Positions 1 through 12,388 are shown, counted from the first letter of the stretch. The stretch: 64,000 nt of DNA from Toxorhynchites rutilus septentrionalis (GCF_029784135.1 NC_073746.1:95343709-95407708), one strand, 5' to 3'. The notes: generated from the sequence alone by a model not told the origin. Numbers and translations: made by a program.

Positions 1-2290
1 AACTCTTAATAAATCGTTACATTTTTCGTAGAGTGACCACCATAAAGAAATCAAAGACATAGTCCTATGTCAAAACGAAGAAACTTATCGGTACTCCTAT
101 TAATTTGCATGAGAATTTTGACCAAAAGTTTAAAATGGGTCATTTGACCCCTCGAGGTAGGTTTAATGTTAAATACAATACATTTCGAATAATTTCGGTC
201 TGAGAACATTGATTGTCTACTTGGTGGGATGTCTGATTTTTTACGTTGATATTTTCATTACTTTATAAAAACTAAAATATTATGAAACATATTTTAAACG
301 AATTTGAATCTGTGCACAGATTGATTATGTTGGCGTTACGTAATTCAAGGAAGAAGGGGTTTTGTCTTGCGTTACTTATTGTTACATAGGGTGAGAAGGG
401 GGTCCAAAATCCACAGTTTTAGCCCTAAGGAGGATCGTTGTAATAGCTGTTATTCATGGCTATTACGTAAAAGAAGAAATGGCTGAATTCCTAAGCCAAG
501 AAGTGATACCATTCGGCTCGAATACCCCATCGCTAACGAAGTCTATGCGATTATGCGAAGTCGGTGCGATTATAACCACGAGTGGTCAAAAAGGGTTAAC
601 AACGTCAAGCCTCTAAGTGCAAGTCGTTGATCGTATTCAAATATTTACATTGAAACGTTTCGAACAAAACTAATTCAAGAGAATGGGCTTGGATTGAGCT
701 ACTTGCACAATAAATCTCCGTAAGTTTGGGTTGAACATCTTAACATTATTAAAATTTGTAAAATTGCGGACTATGAGAGTTGTGCTGATCCAAAACTGAT
801 CTAAAAATTGGGGCAAAATTGAGCATTTTTTCGATATTGGCATGCAAAACAAACTAACACATCAGCAACACACCGTCATTACAAAATTCCACAAAACACT
901 CGTTTAATGAAACAATGACTTGAGAAAGATCAACCACTGCTGCAGGAGCAGGTGTTGATGTCGTGTAAATATCATCGCTATCCGAAGTATTACCCTTGAC
1001 TGTAATTGCTCGGAGCAACCACGCTTGCCTAACAGCTCAAGAAACAAGTTGGGAATGTATCATAACCATCTGAAAAATTGCGCTTTTTATTGTCTACGAG
1101 ACTGGCATGTTCCCATGGAAGCAACAAGAACAAAAAACAACAAAAACTACGAAATAACTCGAACTCATTCAGTATCTGCTCCGTAACATATGTATCATAC
1201 GATAAGAATTGAAAACAAGCGGATGGATGTGTTACCGATCTGTACACGCAAAAAAATAACTGGTTCAAGTAGCGCCTTCGCAGATGTTGAGTGATATATA
1301 CTTTTTTTGCTCAACATCCAAAGAAAATAGCTGACAGTATCTCAACCATTTAAAACCTGCCCCCGATTCATCTCGGCAGAGCCAGCAGAGCTACCACTCC
1401 GTGCCTCCAAGCATGCATTCAGGATCAGGCAGCATCAGCAACAACAATAAATAATAATCGCCGATGATCGATCTGTTACACGTTCCGAAGTGAAAATGAT
1501 ACCAAATGACGGCGGACGGCAGTCGATCGTCGGGATCGTCGGTGTTGGCGACAGACCGATGAGGTCTCCCTCCGAGGCGAATCGATTCGAAGATAAGGAT
1601 GGATATGGCAGCAGAAGCAGGAGAAGCTGGGTGGAAACAGCGTCTTGCTGTTGCCGGCAGGAGAGAGTATGTCTCGGTGTTCCGCCCAGACAGCAACAAG
1701 TATTATTACCTGAGAAGAATAACCAAACAACGGCTCGAAAACGAGGGTGAGAAAGAGTGTTACAGATATGAAATTCGATATGGTGTTATTTATGATTTCC
1801 AGATTGATTTGAATTGATCCAGAATGAATGGATATGAACGAATCTCTGGAGAACTGGAGAAACGATTCCGGGACTCGAAATGAGCGATGATGTCCCCTTG
1901 AAACGGGGTTCAGGTTTTGTGGAAGGCGAGGGCGTGTGCGTTCGGATTGGGTTGGTTGTGTGCGCGACGAACTGTCATCTGTTAAGCTTAACATGTTAAT
2001 ATTGTGATAGCTGTATTAATCCATCAGAGTTTAAACTGGGCTGTCATTAATAATATGGCTGAGAAGATTGATGATGCGTATGAAAATGTTTGAGAACACA
2101 TATCAAACAGTGCGATAGTATTTCATTAGGATAATAAGTTTTGTGTTCTCATTTTGAGATTACAATCGACGAGTGGTGGAATTGAATATGTGTTAGCTTT
2201 TTAATATGCAATAAAATGATCACATGTTTCAAGGGGGGATAAGGAATATCACTTTGATTTACAGTCATAGGATAAATATTGCAAGCCTCA
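1..2290. other. No gene recognised
   Basis: AT-rich sequence without a recognisable gene, RNA or mobile element. Overlapping open frames on both strands at 1391-1994 are low-complexity, serine- and arginine-rich, and match no family I know. This part is slightly richer in GC and could be an untranslated exon or regulatory DNA, but nothing in it decides that. Confidence 0.5.
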
Positions 2291-2296
2291 TGAATT

Positions 2297-2520
2297 GTCA
2301 CGCCATCCTCAAAAGATCCGAGATAAAAATTTGAAAAAAATACTGAATGTGCATCTTGATACGGTGTATCAAGAAAAATTATCAAAAAAAAATTTCATCA
2401 AAAATTTTAGTACCAAAAAAAATATTGAAATTTTGAAATTTTTTTTTTTTGGATTTAGAGATTCAGTACTACTCTAATTCATATTTAAATGTGTTTCTAC
2501 GGCTTCTCTAGATATGTGTG
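2297..2520 (+). repeat. Partial direct copy of the fold-back arm
   Basis: Starting at CACGCCATCCTCAAAAGATC, this stretch repeats, with a few differences, the sequence found at about 2743-2960 in the left arm of the neighbouring fold-back element. It lacks the outer ~145 bp of that arm. It is a truncated copy or a local duplication of the same repeat. Confidence 0.75.
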
Positions 2521-2595
2521 ATTTTTTGAGATTTTTTTCAGTGTTGCGCGGTATCAAAAATTTTTTTTTATATTTCCAAAGAGTGGTTAGGAAAA

Positions 2596-3806
2596 GGAGT
2601 AAAAAGTGCCCCCAAACCAAATCACTAGCTGTATAGCAAATATTGTAAAGGATATTAAATAAGAAATTTTGGTGGTTTATTTGAACCCCTATGTGGTATG
2701 ACGTAGGATCTATAGTGAAAAACGTACTTTTTCGTTTATTTCACGCCATCCTCAATAGATCCGAGATAAAAATTTGAAAAAAATACTGAATGTACATCTT
2801 ACCACGGTGTATCAAGAAAAATTATCAAAAAAAAATTTAATCAAAAATGTTAGTACTGAAAAACATATTTAAATTCTGAAAAAATTTTTTTTGGGATTTA
2901 GAGATTCAGTACTACTCTAATTCATATTTAAATGTGCTCTTACGGCTTTTCTAGATTGATAAATATCTTCAAACTGTTTTTTTTTTCAAATATCTAATAA
3001 CAAAAATAAAATTTAAAAAAATACACAATACAAAAAAATGTTATAGATTTTCTGGCATTTCGAAATTTTGAAAAAAAATATAACTTTGAGACCCACTCCT
3101 GCTCAAATTTTTATTTAGATGCGTTCGTACGTGTCTTTTTTCTACATGTGGCGTATTTTTCCTGAATTTTTAAGAGCATTGTGTGACACAAAAAAAAATT
3201 TCTTCATCGTCTGCATTATTATTTTAATTTTTCTGAAATCGATTATTTTATTGTATTCGTGGTTTTCAATTGAAAGATTAAAATAAAAAAACAAATCGGA
3301 TTTGTGGTCTCAAAGTTATATTTTTTTTTCAAAATTTCGAAATGCAAGAAAATCTATAACTTTTTTTTGTACTGTGTATTATTTTTTTTTATTCTTTTAT
3401 TTTTATTATTAGATATCTGAAAAAAACAGCTTGAAGATATTTATCAATCTAGAAAAGCCGTAAGAGCACATTCAAATATGAATTAGAATAGAACTGAATC
3501 TCTAAATCCCAAAAAAAAAATTCTAAATTTAAATATTTTTTTTAGTACTAAAATTTTTGATGAAATATTTTTTTAATAATTTTTTCTTGATACACCGTGG
3601 TAAGATGCACATTCAGTATTTTTTTCAAATTTTTATCTCGGATCTGTTGAGGATGGCGTGAAATAAACGAAAAAGTACGTTTTTCACTATAGATCCTACG
3701 TCAAACCACATAGGGGTTCAAATAAACCGCCAAAATTTCTTATTCAATATCCTTTACAATATTTGCCATACAGCTAGTGATTTGGTTTGGGGGCACTTTT
3801 TACTCC
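2596..3806. mobile_element. Fold-back element with ~500-bp inverted arms
   Basis: The left arm (2596-3093) and right arm (3306-3806) are near-perfect reverse complements, separated by a ~212-bp AT-rich loop. The outer ends read GGAGTAAAAAGTGCCCCCAA and its complement. No coding sequence is visible. Nearly the whole element can fold into one hairpin, as in fold-back or long-TIR MITE families. No target-site duplication is obvious. It lies next to a partial direct copy of its own arm, so the family is repeated locally. The transposase class that moves it cannot be told from the sequence. Confidence 0.85.
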
Positions 3807-4080
3807 CTTATGCCAGGCCCTTTTTACTATTTCCTATTTTTTATCCCATGGTCAAAATGTTGTAGGTATTATTTGATTTTTTTTTCTTTTGAAAAAATCA
3901 AGAAAATATGTATGACCCTTCCAAAAAGTAGTCTATTTTTTTTTTTAAATTTCAAGTAACGTTTGCATTAAAAAATGACTTCTCGGATGGTGATAAAAAA
4001 ACTAAGACAGATAATTGAGTTTGATAAATTTCTTATCGAAGGTAATTGTATTAGCTTACCTGTAAAACAAAATGTTCGCC

Positions 4081-4278
4081 CTAGCGAGCGGCCTTCCGGC
4101 AGTTAACCGGAACATTCGCCATGGCGGACGAAAACATGCGTGTAGGCATATTCTTAAGTTCTTTCATCGTTTTATTCATCAATTCCTGCTCAGTTTTCGC
4201 GACACAATTGTTGGAGTAGATCTTACGCTTCAGGTTTGCCCTGAAATTCTCGATGGGGCGCAGCTGGGGAACGTTGAG
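4081..4278 (-). pseudogene. ITm/Tc1-type transposase C-terminal fragment
   Basis: On the minus strand this stretch reads as ~65 codons ending in TAG at 4081. It contains NVPQLRPIENF, the block around the third catalytic residue (E) in ITmD37E/Tc1-mariner transposases, followed by the usual lysine-rich C-terminal helix region. The tryptophan that normally follows ENF is replaced by arginine, and an in-frame stop lies just upstream, so the rest of the gene is lost. No terminal inverted repeats are seen nearby. The homology call rests on the NVPQLRPIE motif and the matching motifs in the two longer ITmD37E copies in this window. Confidence 0.7.
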
Positions 4279-4498
4279 TGGGTTCGCCGACTAGTGGGTC
4301 GACGTCAGATCCTTGCTCACTTCCTTCCTGGGGGAAGTAAAATACGAAGTGCCATCCAGCGTTAATGGGTGGTATATACTGTTTCCAGACTCATTCGGAT
4401 TTATTCATACGATCAGTACTTTGAAAAAAGATCGCTGTGTTTCTTATTGTATTACCACCAAAAGATACGAGTTTCAGAATAAAAATAAATTTTCAATC

Positions 4499-5061
<563 letters not shown>

Positions 5062-7590
5062 ATTAAATATGTGTTGATTACGGACTCATAGATTGGACAG
5101 TGCAAACTATCTGAAGCCATCGAGCCGCTTACCCTCAATGACTCTAGTCATCCAGTCCTTTCAGTAGAGATTGAAGTGCTAATTCCTCCTATATTTGAAG
5201 AACTGCACTCAAACACTGTCGAACTAAACTACCGTAGAGCTAACTATGTAGCGTTGAATGAAGTTTTTCATCAAACAGATTAGACGTTTCTTGAACTATC
5301 AGCGAATGTGGACGATGCCGTCAGTCATTTCTCACAGTCGGTAAACGAAGCGTTGGCGGAACATGTTCCAGTTCGAAGACCTACTCCCAAACCGCCATGG
5401 GGGAATGCTCATCTACGACACCTAAAACATATCAGATCAAGAACTCTTCGTTGGTATAGAAAAACCCGGTGTCCTTTTCGTAAGCAGGCATTCGTATGCG
5501 CCAGCAACAGCTATCACCTTTACAATCGGTATCTGTACAAACGATACTCTCCGCACACAAGACAACCTTTGAAGAAATCTTAAGCAGTTCTGGAATTTCG
5601 TGAACTCTAAACGCAAAGAAAATGAACTCCTGCTGAAATGTTCCTAGATCATGATGTCGCTTCCTCCTCTTCTGAAAAATGCAGGCTTTTTGCCACCCAC
5701 TTCAAGAGTGTATTCAGCAGTTTTATCGCCTCCGCTGAACATGCCGCAGCTGCATGTAGAAACACCACTATCAACGCATTTGAATTGAGAATTGTTGTTA
5801 TCAACCAACAACAGGTTGAACGCGCCATCTCTAAAATGAAATTCTCATCAACTAGTCCGGATGGGATTCCGGCCTGCGTTTTAAAACATTGCTTGAGCTC
5901 ACTGATTCGTCCTTTAACGCTATTCTTCAATATGTCCCTTCGTGAAGGTAAATTTCCTTCCAATTGGAAATTGTCGGTTATGTTCCCTGTTTATAAAAAA
6001 GGAAATAAGCAAAACATTGAAAACTATCGAGGTATTACATTGTTATGTGCATGCTCCAAAGTATTTGAGATTATCGTCAATAAAGTATTGTTTGTAAGTT
6101 GTAAAAATTACATAACAGCTGATCAACACGGCTTTTACCCCAAGCGATCTGTCTCGACAAATCTAGTGCAGTTTACATCATTCTGCTTGCGCAATCTAGA
6201 TGGCGGATCACAAGTTGACGTGATATACACTGATCTCAAAGCAGCTTTCGATAGAGTCGATCATAAGATACTGCTTATAAAACTGGACAAGCTAGGAGTT
6301 TCGAATGACCTCATTAGATGGTTTAAATCATATCTCACGGATCGAAAACTATGTGTGCGAATTGGATCTGAGTCATCTGAATTTTTCACCAACATATCAG
6401 GTGTCCCGCAGGGGAGCAATCTAGGACCTCTTCTATTTTCTATTTTCATCAACGAGTTATCAAAACTACTGCCACCGGGATGTCGGCTTTTCTACGCGGA
6501 TGATGTCAAAATATACACAGCCATGAATCACATCCAAGATTGCTACACTCTACAACAATGGATTTATTGACGATCAGTATCCATAAATGCAACGCAATAT
6601 CGTTTAATCGAAAATTGAACCCAATCATCCACAATTACAATATTTCTAACGAGCCTCTAGTCCGTGTTGATCAAATACGCGACTTGGAAATCATCCTTGA
6701 CACAGGGTTGACTTTTCGCCCCCATTATGACAGCATAATTGCAAAGGCTAACCGACAACTAGGATTTATATTTAAAGTATCCAACGAATTCCGTGATCCA
6801 CAATGTCTTCGGTCACTTTACTGTGTACTGGTGCGCTCCATTCTGGAATCAAATGCAATCGTGTGGTGCCCGTATCAGTTAAACTGGATAAGTAGATTCG
6901 AATCAATACCAAAAAAAATCATTAGATACGCGCTCCGTAGTCTTCCATGGCGAGACCCGTTGAATTTACCACCGTATGAAGAGCGATGTAGGCTCCTCGG
7001 GCTTGACACGTTGGAACGCAGGAGATATGTTGCCCAAGTTATGTTTGTCGCAAAAATACTTTTGGGCGATATTGACTCAGCGGAAATATTGACACAACTA
7101 AATATATATGCACCTATTAGAGCCCTTCGACAGCGGGACTTACTGTTACTAGACGGTCGTCGTTCAGCATATGGTCAATATGACCCCATTCGATTTATGG
7201 CGACAAGATTCAATGAACTCTATCAGATGTTCGATTTTAACTCTTCTGTTGCAGCATTCAATCGAAATCTATTAAATGGATAACACCCAACATTGGAAGA
7301 CTGAAGAACCACCACGATCAGCAGCTTCACTGTATATATTTTATTATTTATTACTCTAATTTTATTATTATGATTTATGAGAATGTTTGTTTTTATGTTT
7401 TTTCTCTGTACTATGTGCTTAGTTATTGTTAATATTTTGTAGCAGGAATTATGAAAAGATATGAGGTTTGTATGCCCTTTTGTGTAAAACATCCAACAAC
7501 TCAAAAGGGCTTTTCCTCATCTTATCGGTACATGTGATATCATTAAGGCAACTAGCCAGATGAGAAATAAATAAATAAATAAATAAATAA

Positions 7591-7593
<3 letters not shown>
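5062..7593 (+). mobile_element. Jockey-like non-LTR retrotransposon, 5' truncated
   Basis: A plus-strand LINE missing its 5' half. It starts within the end of the endonuclease domain, continues through the reverse transcriptase and a C-terminal region, has ~280 bp of 3' untranslated sequence, and ends in (AAAT)n at about 7566-7593. There is no RNase H domain, which fits jockey/CR1-type elements better than I, R1 or LOA. The left edge joins the 3'-truncated LINE fragment. No clear target-site duplication is visible, because the 3' tail runs into a (TA)n tract and a Helitron. Confidence 0.8.
5110..7283 (+). pseudogene. LINE ORF2 relic: reverse transcriptase
   Basis: The uninterrupted core, 5638-6570, holds the reverse transcriptase. 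In order come a fingers motif near SSTSPDGIPACVLK, the DLKAAFDRVDH motif (first catalytic Asp), SGVPQGSNLGPLLF, and the active-site box FYADD at about 6491-6505. The frame is lost near 6560, where several codons appear deleted, and resumes in another frame to 7283 (thumb and C-terminal region, ending FNRNLLNG). Stops at about 5281 and 5581 break the upstream linker after the endonuclease remnant (SSHPVLS). In a living element this protein nicks the target and copies the LINE RNA. This copy is inactive. Confidence 0.85.
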
Positions 7594-7638
<45 letters not shown>

Positions 7639-8690
7639 GGATTTCTGTCTGTCTGATTCTTATGGACTCGGAAACTACTGAACCGATCAACATGAAAATT
7701 GGTATGTAGGAGTTTTTGGGGCCGGGGAAGGTTTTCGTGATAGTTTGAGACTTCTCCCCCCTTTCGAAGGGGGGGCTGCCATACAAATTAAACACAAATT
7801 TCTACATTACTCGGGAATTAATCAAGCAAATGGAAAGAAATTTGGCAAATGGAAGTTTTAGGGTGCAATAAATGTTTCTATGGTGGTTGGACTCATCACC
7901 CCCTTCTATAACAGGGAGCTGCCATACAAACAAAACTCAAATTTCTGTCATACAAATGAAACACAAATTTCTGCATTACTCGAGAATTAATCAAGCAAAT
8001 GAAACTAAATTAGGCATATTGAGGTTTTAGGGTGCAATAAATGTTTTTACGGTGGTTGGACTCTCCACCCCCCGCTCTAAGGGGAAACTGCCACACAAAT
8101 GAAAGACAAATTTCTGCATAATTCAAAAACTAATGAAGCAAATGGAGCCAAATTTGTCATGCGAATGTTTCAGGGGACACGAAACGTTTCCATGGTGAAT
8201 CGACACTCCTCCCCTCTCTCTGAGGGTGGGGCTGCCATACAAATGAAACTCAAATTTCTGCATTACTCGAGAATTAATCAAGCAAATGGAACCAAATTTG
8301 GCATCTGAAGGTTTTAGGATGCAATAAATATTTCTATGGTGGTTACACTCTACACCCCACTCTCTAAGGGGGGGCTGCCATACAAATGAAACACAAATTT
8401 CTGAATTACTCTAGAATTAATCATGCAAATGAAACCAAAATTTGGCATGTGGAGGTTTTAGGGTACAATAAATGTTTTTACGGTGGTTAAACACTCCTCC
8501 AGCTCTCTAAGGTACAAATGAAACACACATTTCTGCATAACTCGAAAACTAATCAAGCTAATGGAGCCCAATTTGCCTTGTGAAGGTTTTACGGGGCACG
8601 AAACGTTTCTATGGTGAAACGTTCCCCCTTCTCTATAGAGGGGCTGCCATACAAACGAAACACAAACTTCTGCATAACTCGAGAACTAAT
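7594..8690 (+). mobile_element. Helitron-like element A, 3' truncated, with minisatellite
   Basis: After a (TA)n stretch comes AAATGGATTTCTGTCTGTCT, the same 5' region seen in the complete element at 17735. Then follow about six imperfect units with a period of roughly 145 bp. Each contains GCTGCCATACAAATGAAACA, an ATTAATCAAGCAAATG block and GGTTTTAGGGTGCAATAAAT. The 3' end (GTTTGCCGGGTCAGCTAG in the sister copies) is absent, and homology stops near 8690. No Rep/helicase gene is present, so it is non-autonomous. Long frames in the array are by-products of the period. Confidence 0.75.
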
Positions 8691-9141
8691 AATAGAAAAT
8701 CCGAAACTACAGGGTCAAGAATTCCTTAATTCTTTAGTAGTTCATAAGGTGTATTCGTTTTAAAGGAATAAATATAAAGGATATAAAGGATAAAGGAATC
8801 TAGAAAGTAAATATTTTCAACGGATAGTAGTTTTGCCGGATACCGTATATTCCCCAAGCTTCGATGCCGGATAGTCGGATACCCGGCAGCCAAATATTTG
8901 GCTCATTATTTGCGAATACGAAACTGGGAGAAACTGCATGTGTTAATCAAGCAAATAAAGGATTACATTTTAGGAAGCAATGAACACATTTTTACATGAA
9001 AATAATGAGCTATAATTAAATTTCTCGCGAAGAATAAATATTAATAGAGTATTAAGTTTTCTGCAAGGAATATTGAATAGATTTTATTCTGTTAAGAACT
9101 TAAAAACAGAAAAGTAAATATTAGTTAAGAAAGAGTAAGTA
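8691..9141. other. No gene; short GCCGGATA repeats
   Basis: AT-rich sequence after the truncated Helitron. Around 8815-8895 the motif GCCGGATA or close variants (CGGATAG, CCGGATACC) recurs several times within 80 bp. This may be the decayed end of another repeat. No coding potential is seen. Confidence 0.4.
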
Positions 9142-9840
9142 CAGGTCGGCCTCGATTATCCGGAATTTTAGAATCGATCATCCGGGGTATTTTGGTTTTG
9201 ATTTTTTTTTATCGAAAATTTTGAATATTTGTTTATATACTTTATAAATATGATTATTTGAACAAATTTTTACGAAGCTAGATAGAGGAGAGGGCTGGAA
9301 AAGGGGTTGGTTAATACAACTAGTTTCGATTATCTGCAGTAGATTTATATACGCTGGAAATTTCAAATTTAAATGAATTCATCAATTTAATATTTAAACA
9401 TACCTAATATGATAATTTAATGAAATATGGATGTAGTTAGGATGAGCAGGGTCTGTTTAGTATGTTTTAATTCGGTTATCCACAGTGCATATATAATATG
9501 ATCTTTCGAATAATCATGGATGTAGTAAAGAAAAGGAAAAGTTGGGGTAGGAGTGTTGAGATTGTTGCAAAGAATACAAAATAAGTGATAAATATTTGAA
9601 ACCGCTTGGATAGTCCTTTGATTTATTGGATTCTCAAAAGATGTCTATTTAGCATCTTCATATGTTACGATATTATCGCAGAATAGATTTAATTTAATTT
9701 ATTTCGGTTTAAAAATAAATTCATGAGTAACGATGTGCATTAGAGTGCCAGTGAGAATGGTCATCTCAAATTTACGAATGGGACTTCCTGAAAAATATTG
9801 ATTACCTCGAAAAAATACACTATACAACATATTAGCTCAT

Positions 9841-10640
9841 TCAGACTTTACTTACTATTGCCATAATCACAATGGAATCAGTCGGTACCTCGTCCCACGC
9901 CTCGGCCACCCAAAACATAGCATCCCTAATGTTGATTTGCTTAATCATCTCATCGAACTCTTCTTGGCTTCTGGATGCCAAGCTTTTGCTTGTATTTGGA
10001 CTTTTTTTTTCCAAAATATATATTTTTATCAAGGCTCATATGGCGTTAGCCTCACGGGGCCGGGAGTCCAATACTTTGACGAATTTTCTTATTATCTATG
10101 TTAGTAATATGTAACCGATTACTCGCGGTTGGCTCGAGGTTAGTATTACAAGTGTTTTCGTAATTGGGATGTTGTTGTCTCCAATGCTCTGTACGTGTGC
10201 CCGACACGGGATACTTCCTATTGGGATGCAGCTGACCATTAATCAGCAACGCCCCCCTAGTCTGTAACCCCTATCTAGCGTGGTGCATCTTTCTCGACTC
10301 GAGGAATCCAGGATAGAATGGTCACTAGCCGGCGCAATCATCAGCTCGTGTAGAGTTGTCATGAGCGGTACAACCTTTGGCTCTTGTTGAATGTTCAGTG
10401 GACTGCACAACCTTTGGCCCGTGCATCTGTGTGTGTATGTATTGCCGCGACTAAGTAAAAGTTTATCGATCGGATAGGAGGGATACGAAACGGGGACACA
10501 ACGAAGGAAACATCATTAAACGTTGACATCGGCGTTTCTGAGGAACAGGTATAGATGAAGCAGAAGATCTTGGACTTGATCATTTGAATAATATTTTGGT
10601 TCATGAGCTGTAACAAGGCAATGATTTTTTTTCGAAATTC
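9841..10640 (-). pseudogene. Pogo/Tigger-type transposase relic split by a LINE
   Basis: Reading the minus strand, 10640-10577 encodes LLQLMNQNIIQMIKSK, which corresponds to the LIQPMDQGVI-type block around the third catalytic Asp of pogo/Tigger transposases. Here the Asp is Asn. After the LINE (10003-10569) the same protein appears to continue at 9995-9841 with the INIRDAMFWVAEAWDEV segment typical of the C-terminal part. The first two catalytic Asp regions were not found. The element is dead both by decay and by insertion. The family call comes from motifs and from the pogo-type ends. Confidence 0.6.
10003..10569 (-). mobile_element. 5'-truncated I-group LINE, inserted in pogo relic
   Basis: The minus-strand copy contains the last codons of ORF2 (near 10520-10569) and the 3' untranslated region, ending in a short poly-A (T run at 10002-10010 on the plus strand). 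It is highly similar to 45745-46314. The target-site duplication TTGGACT(T) lies at 9996-10003 and 10570-10577, so both borders are firm. It is a typical dead-on-arrival insertion. Confidence 0.85.
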
Positions 10641-10830
10641 AAAACATTACTTCTCCTACATGGGGTGCTAGTCAATTTGTGGCTAAGATACTGCATTATA
10701 CAAATAAGTCAGTGCAAATCATAGTTATTTTACGTTTACCGAGAGATTTTCTTTTAATTTTTTTATGATTCGATTATCCGGAAAATTCGATCATCCGGAG
10801 TGAAAATAAAGAGATACTGATCATCCATTG

Positions 10831-11233
10831 CAGACCATTGGATAAAACGATCTCATCAAAGATTTGGTGTTTCTGCGAAAGCCATCAAAGTCCAGCGTGG
10901 ATACAACCAGGTTACAAAACTAGAGGGACGAGATCTAGCTTCATGAGGATGCATCGTATGCCTTTTCGAAATTTACAACAAATCAGTCTAGCCAGCAAGT
11001 AGTCAACTACCCATCCCCTCTTAGATGATGCCTACACACGCTACTAATGATTTTTTCACACGCTACTTATGATAAATCATTGATTTTTTATACAATTTAT
11101 CGCAAAAGTTTATTTCAATAAGTGCGCCCCATAGGCTGCGAACTTGTGCCTCCACTATTGGACAAAAGACCGCATTTGACAATTTGTATTATAATAAATA
11201 TTGGACAACCAAAACTCGAAGTATTTATGGATT
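10831..11233. other. No gene recognised
   Basis: Plain AT-rich sequence between the pogo-like element and the SINE. A short duplicated phrase (CACGCTACT..TGAT) occurs at about 11036-11070. Nothing else is visible. Confidence 0.4.
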
Positions 11234-11247
11234 ACGTTTCGAAGGTT

Positions 11248-11519
11248 CTTCTTCTTCAATGGCACTAACGTTCCTAGAGGAACTTCGCCGTATCAACGTA
11301 GTATTACTTGCGTCATTTTTATTAGTACTTAGTTAAGATTTCTATGCCAAATAACACGCCTTGAATGCATTCTGAGTGGCAAGCTCTAGAATACGCGTGA
11401 TCACAGTGCAAGTCGGAGGAAATTTCTTTGACGAAAAATTCCCCCGACCAGAACGGGAATCGAACCCGAACACCCGGCATGTTAGTTATGACGCTAACCA
11501 CTCGGCCACGGGTGCACAA
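11248..11519 (-). mobile_element. tRNA-derived SINE (Feilai-like), complete
   Basis: Reading the minus strand, the 5' end is a tRNA-like head with an A box (GTGGCCGAGTGG) and a B box (GGGTTCGATTCC) at about 11510-11455. A non-tRNA body of ~190 bp follows, and the 3' end is GAAGAAGAA. Perfect 14-bp target-site duplications (ACGTTTCGAAGGTT) sit at 11234-11247 and 11520-11533. This head/body/triplet-tail plan is that described for Aedes Feilai SINEs. The element would be transcribed by RNA polymerase III and moved by LINE machinery. Confidence 0.9.
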
Positions 11520-11533
11520 ACGTTTCGAAGGTT

Positions 11534-11995
11534 ATATATAGTTACTATTTGGTAAGCAAACTGAACCCTATTGGCTTTCCTTTTAAAAGTTACTAGACTA
11601 CAACTGTTAGGTGCGCACCTGCGAGCATTAGCACATCGAAAAGTTATATTTTCATTGCATCGCATTTTTGCCTTGCGATTCAATTCTTTTCTGAGAGCGA
11701 CACCACTCAATCACAAAGCGATTCGATCCCAAGCTCCGAGGCTAAGCACCCAATCGGATCAGGAAACGAAAGTAAAGCGACGGCAGAAACTAACGAACGA
11801 ATCATAAAATGACACAAGCGAGCATCGATGAACACGCGCACAGATACCAAACGATGATTCTCGCGCTGTGTTCATTCAGTGTTTTCGTTGACACGTCAGT
11901 TTTCTGTTTCATGAGTGATTTAAAACATATTATTGTGTGCGTTGAATGAATCAAATAAGAGAATGTAGCGAGCGCTCGTTGATACGATTAGAACC
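11534..11995. other. No gene recognised
   Basis: Sequence between the SINE and a pogo-like end. The short frames on both strands have no recognisable product. No repeat shared with the rest of the window was noticed. Confidence 0.4.
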
Positions 11996-12004
11996 ATCCT
12001 TGTG

Positions 12005-12167
12005 TACACGACTTTGAAGATGGATAGTTGAATAATTTCTGTATTGATACATAATTTTCATGCCGAAATACCTTTTTTTTGTGTTTGTACCTTATGTTTA
12101 GTCCATTATTGCGTTATTCGCGGTAACCTTGCCAGACTATTTCGCGAATAATCAGGGTTTTACTGTA
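12005..12167. mobile_element. Fragment of pogo-type MITE
   Basis: Shares GATGGATAGTTGAATAATTT and the following ~90 bp with 42937-43100. It ends in CGCGAATAATCAGGGTTTTACTGTA, whose reverse complement is a pogo/Tigger-like terminus beginning TACAGTAAAACCC. Only this end is recognisable; the opposite terminus was not found. Confidence 0.55.
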
Positions 12168-12316
12168 CTTTCGTTTTTTGAATTAATACCGCTTTCGACT
12201 TCGTTGTGATAATCCGATTAAATGTAACATTCGAATCAATAGAATTAGGGTCAATTTTCTAGCGGGAAATGCTATGGAGTCTGAAATAAAATTTAAAAAA
12301 AATAAAAATAAAATGG

Positions 12317-12388
12317 AGGCTCTACCGAGACTTGAACTCGGATCGCTGGATTCAAAGTCCAGAGTGCTGACCATTACACCATAGATCC
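12317..12388 (-). tRNA. tRNA-Gln (anticodon TTG)
   Basis: A 72-nt cloverleaf reads on the minus strand from GGATCTATGGTGTAATGGTC. It has a D arm, an anticodon stem CTGGA/TCCAG around the loop CTTTGAA (anticodon TTG), a T arm with GTTCAAGTC, and discriminator T. It closely matches the usual insect tRNA-Gln. The A box and B box are in place. The acceptor stem has one mismatch, A3 opposite G70, so it may be a slightly degenerate or minor copy. A run of A on the plus strand just beyond its 3' end (12292-12313) gives the T run expected of a pol III terminator. Confidence 0.92.

Larger units (their letters stand above)
9142..10830 (-). mobile_element. Pogo-like DNA transposon (decayed), interrupted by a LINE
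   Basis: The left end is TA followed by CAGGTCGGCCTCGATTATCC, the terminal repeat type also seen at 36687 and 27690. The right end (10770-10820) keeps subterminal blocks such as TCGATCATCCGGAGTGAAAA, which match the inverted left end of the 36687 element, but the outermost bases have decayed. Minus-strand pieces of a pogo/Tigger-type transposase lie inside, on both sides of a LINE insertion. The start is well supported; the end is approximate. Confidence 0.65.

Noticed and set aside
1391..1994. Overlapping frames of up to 172 codons on the minus strand and 86 on the plus strand
   Set aside because: No family resemblance, low-complexity composition and open in competing frames; no start or splice context.
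7641..8690. Possible CRISPR-like or satellite array
   Set aside because: Units of ~145 bp have no short conserved repeat with unique spacers; they lie inside Helitron copies in a eukaryotic genome.
11455..11517. Genuine tRNA gene
   Set aside because: The tRNA-like head lacks a proper acceptor stem and is joined to a repeated body with TSDs, so it is a SINE.
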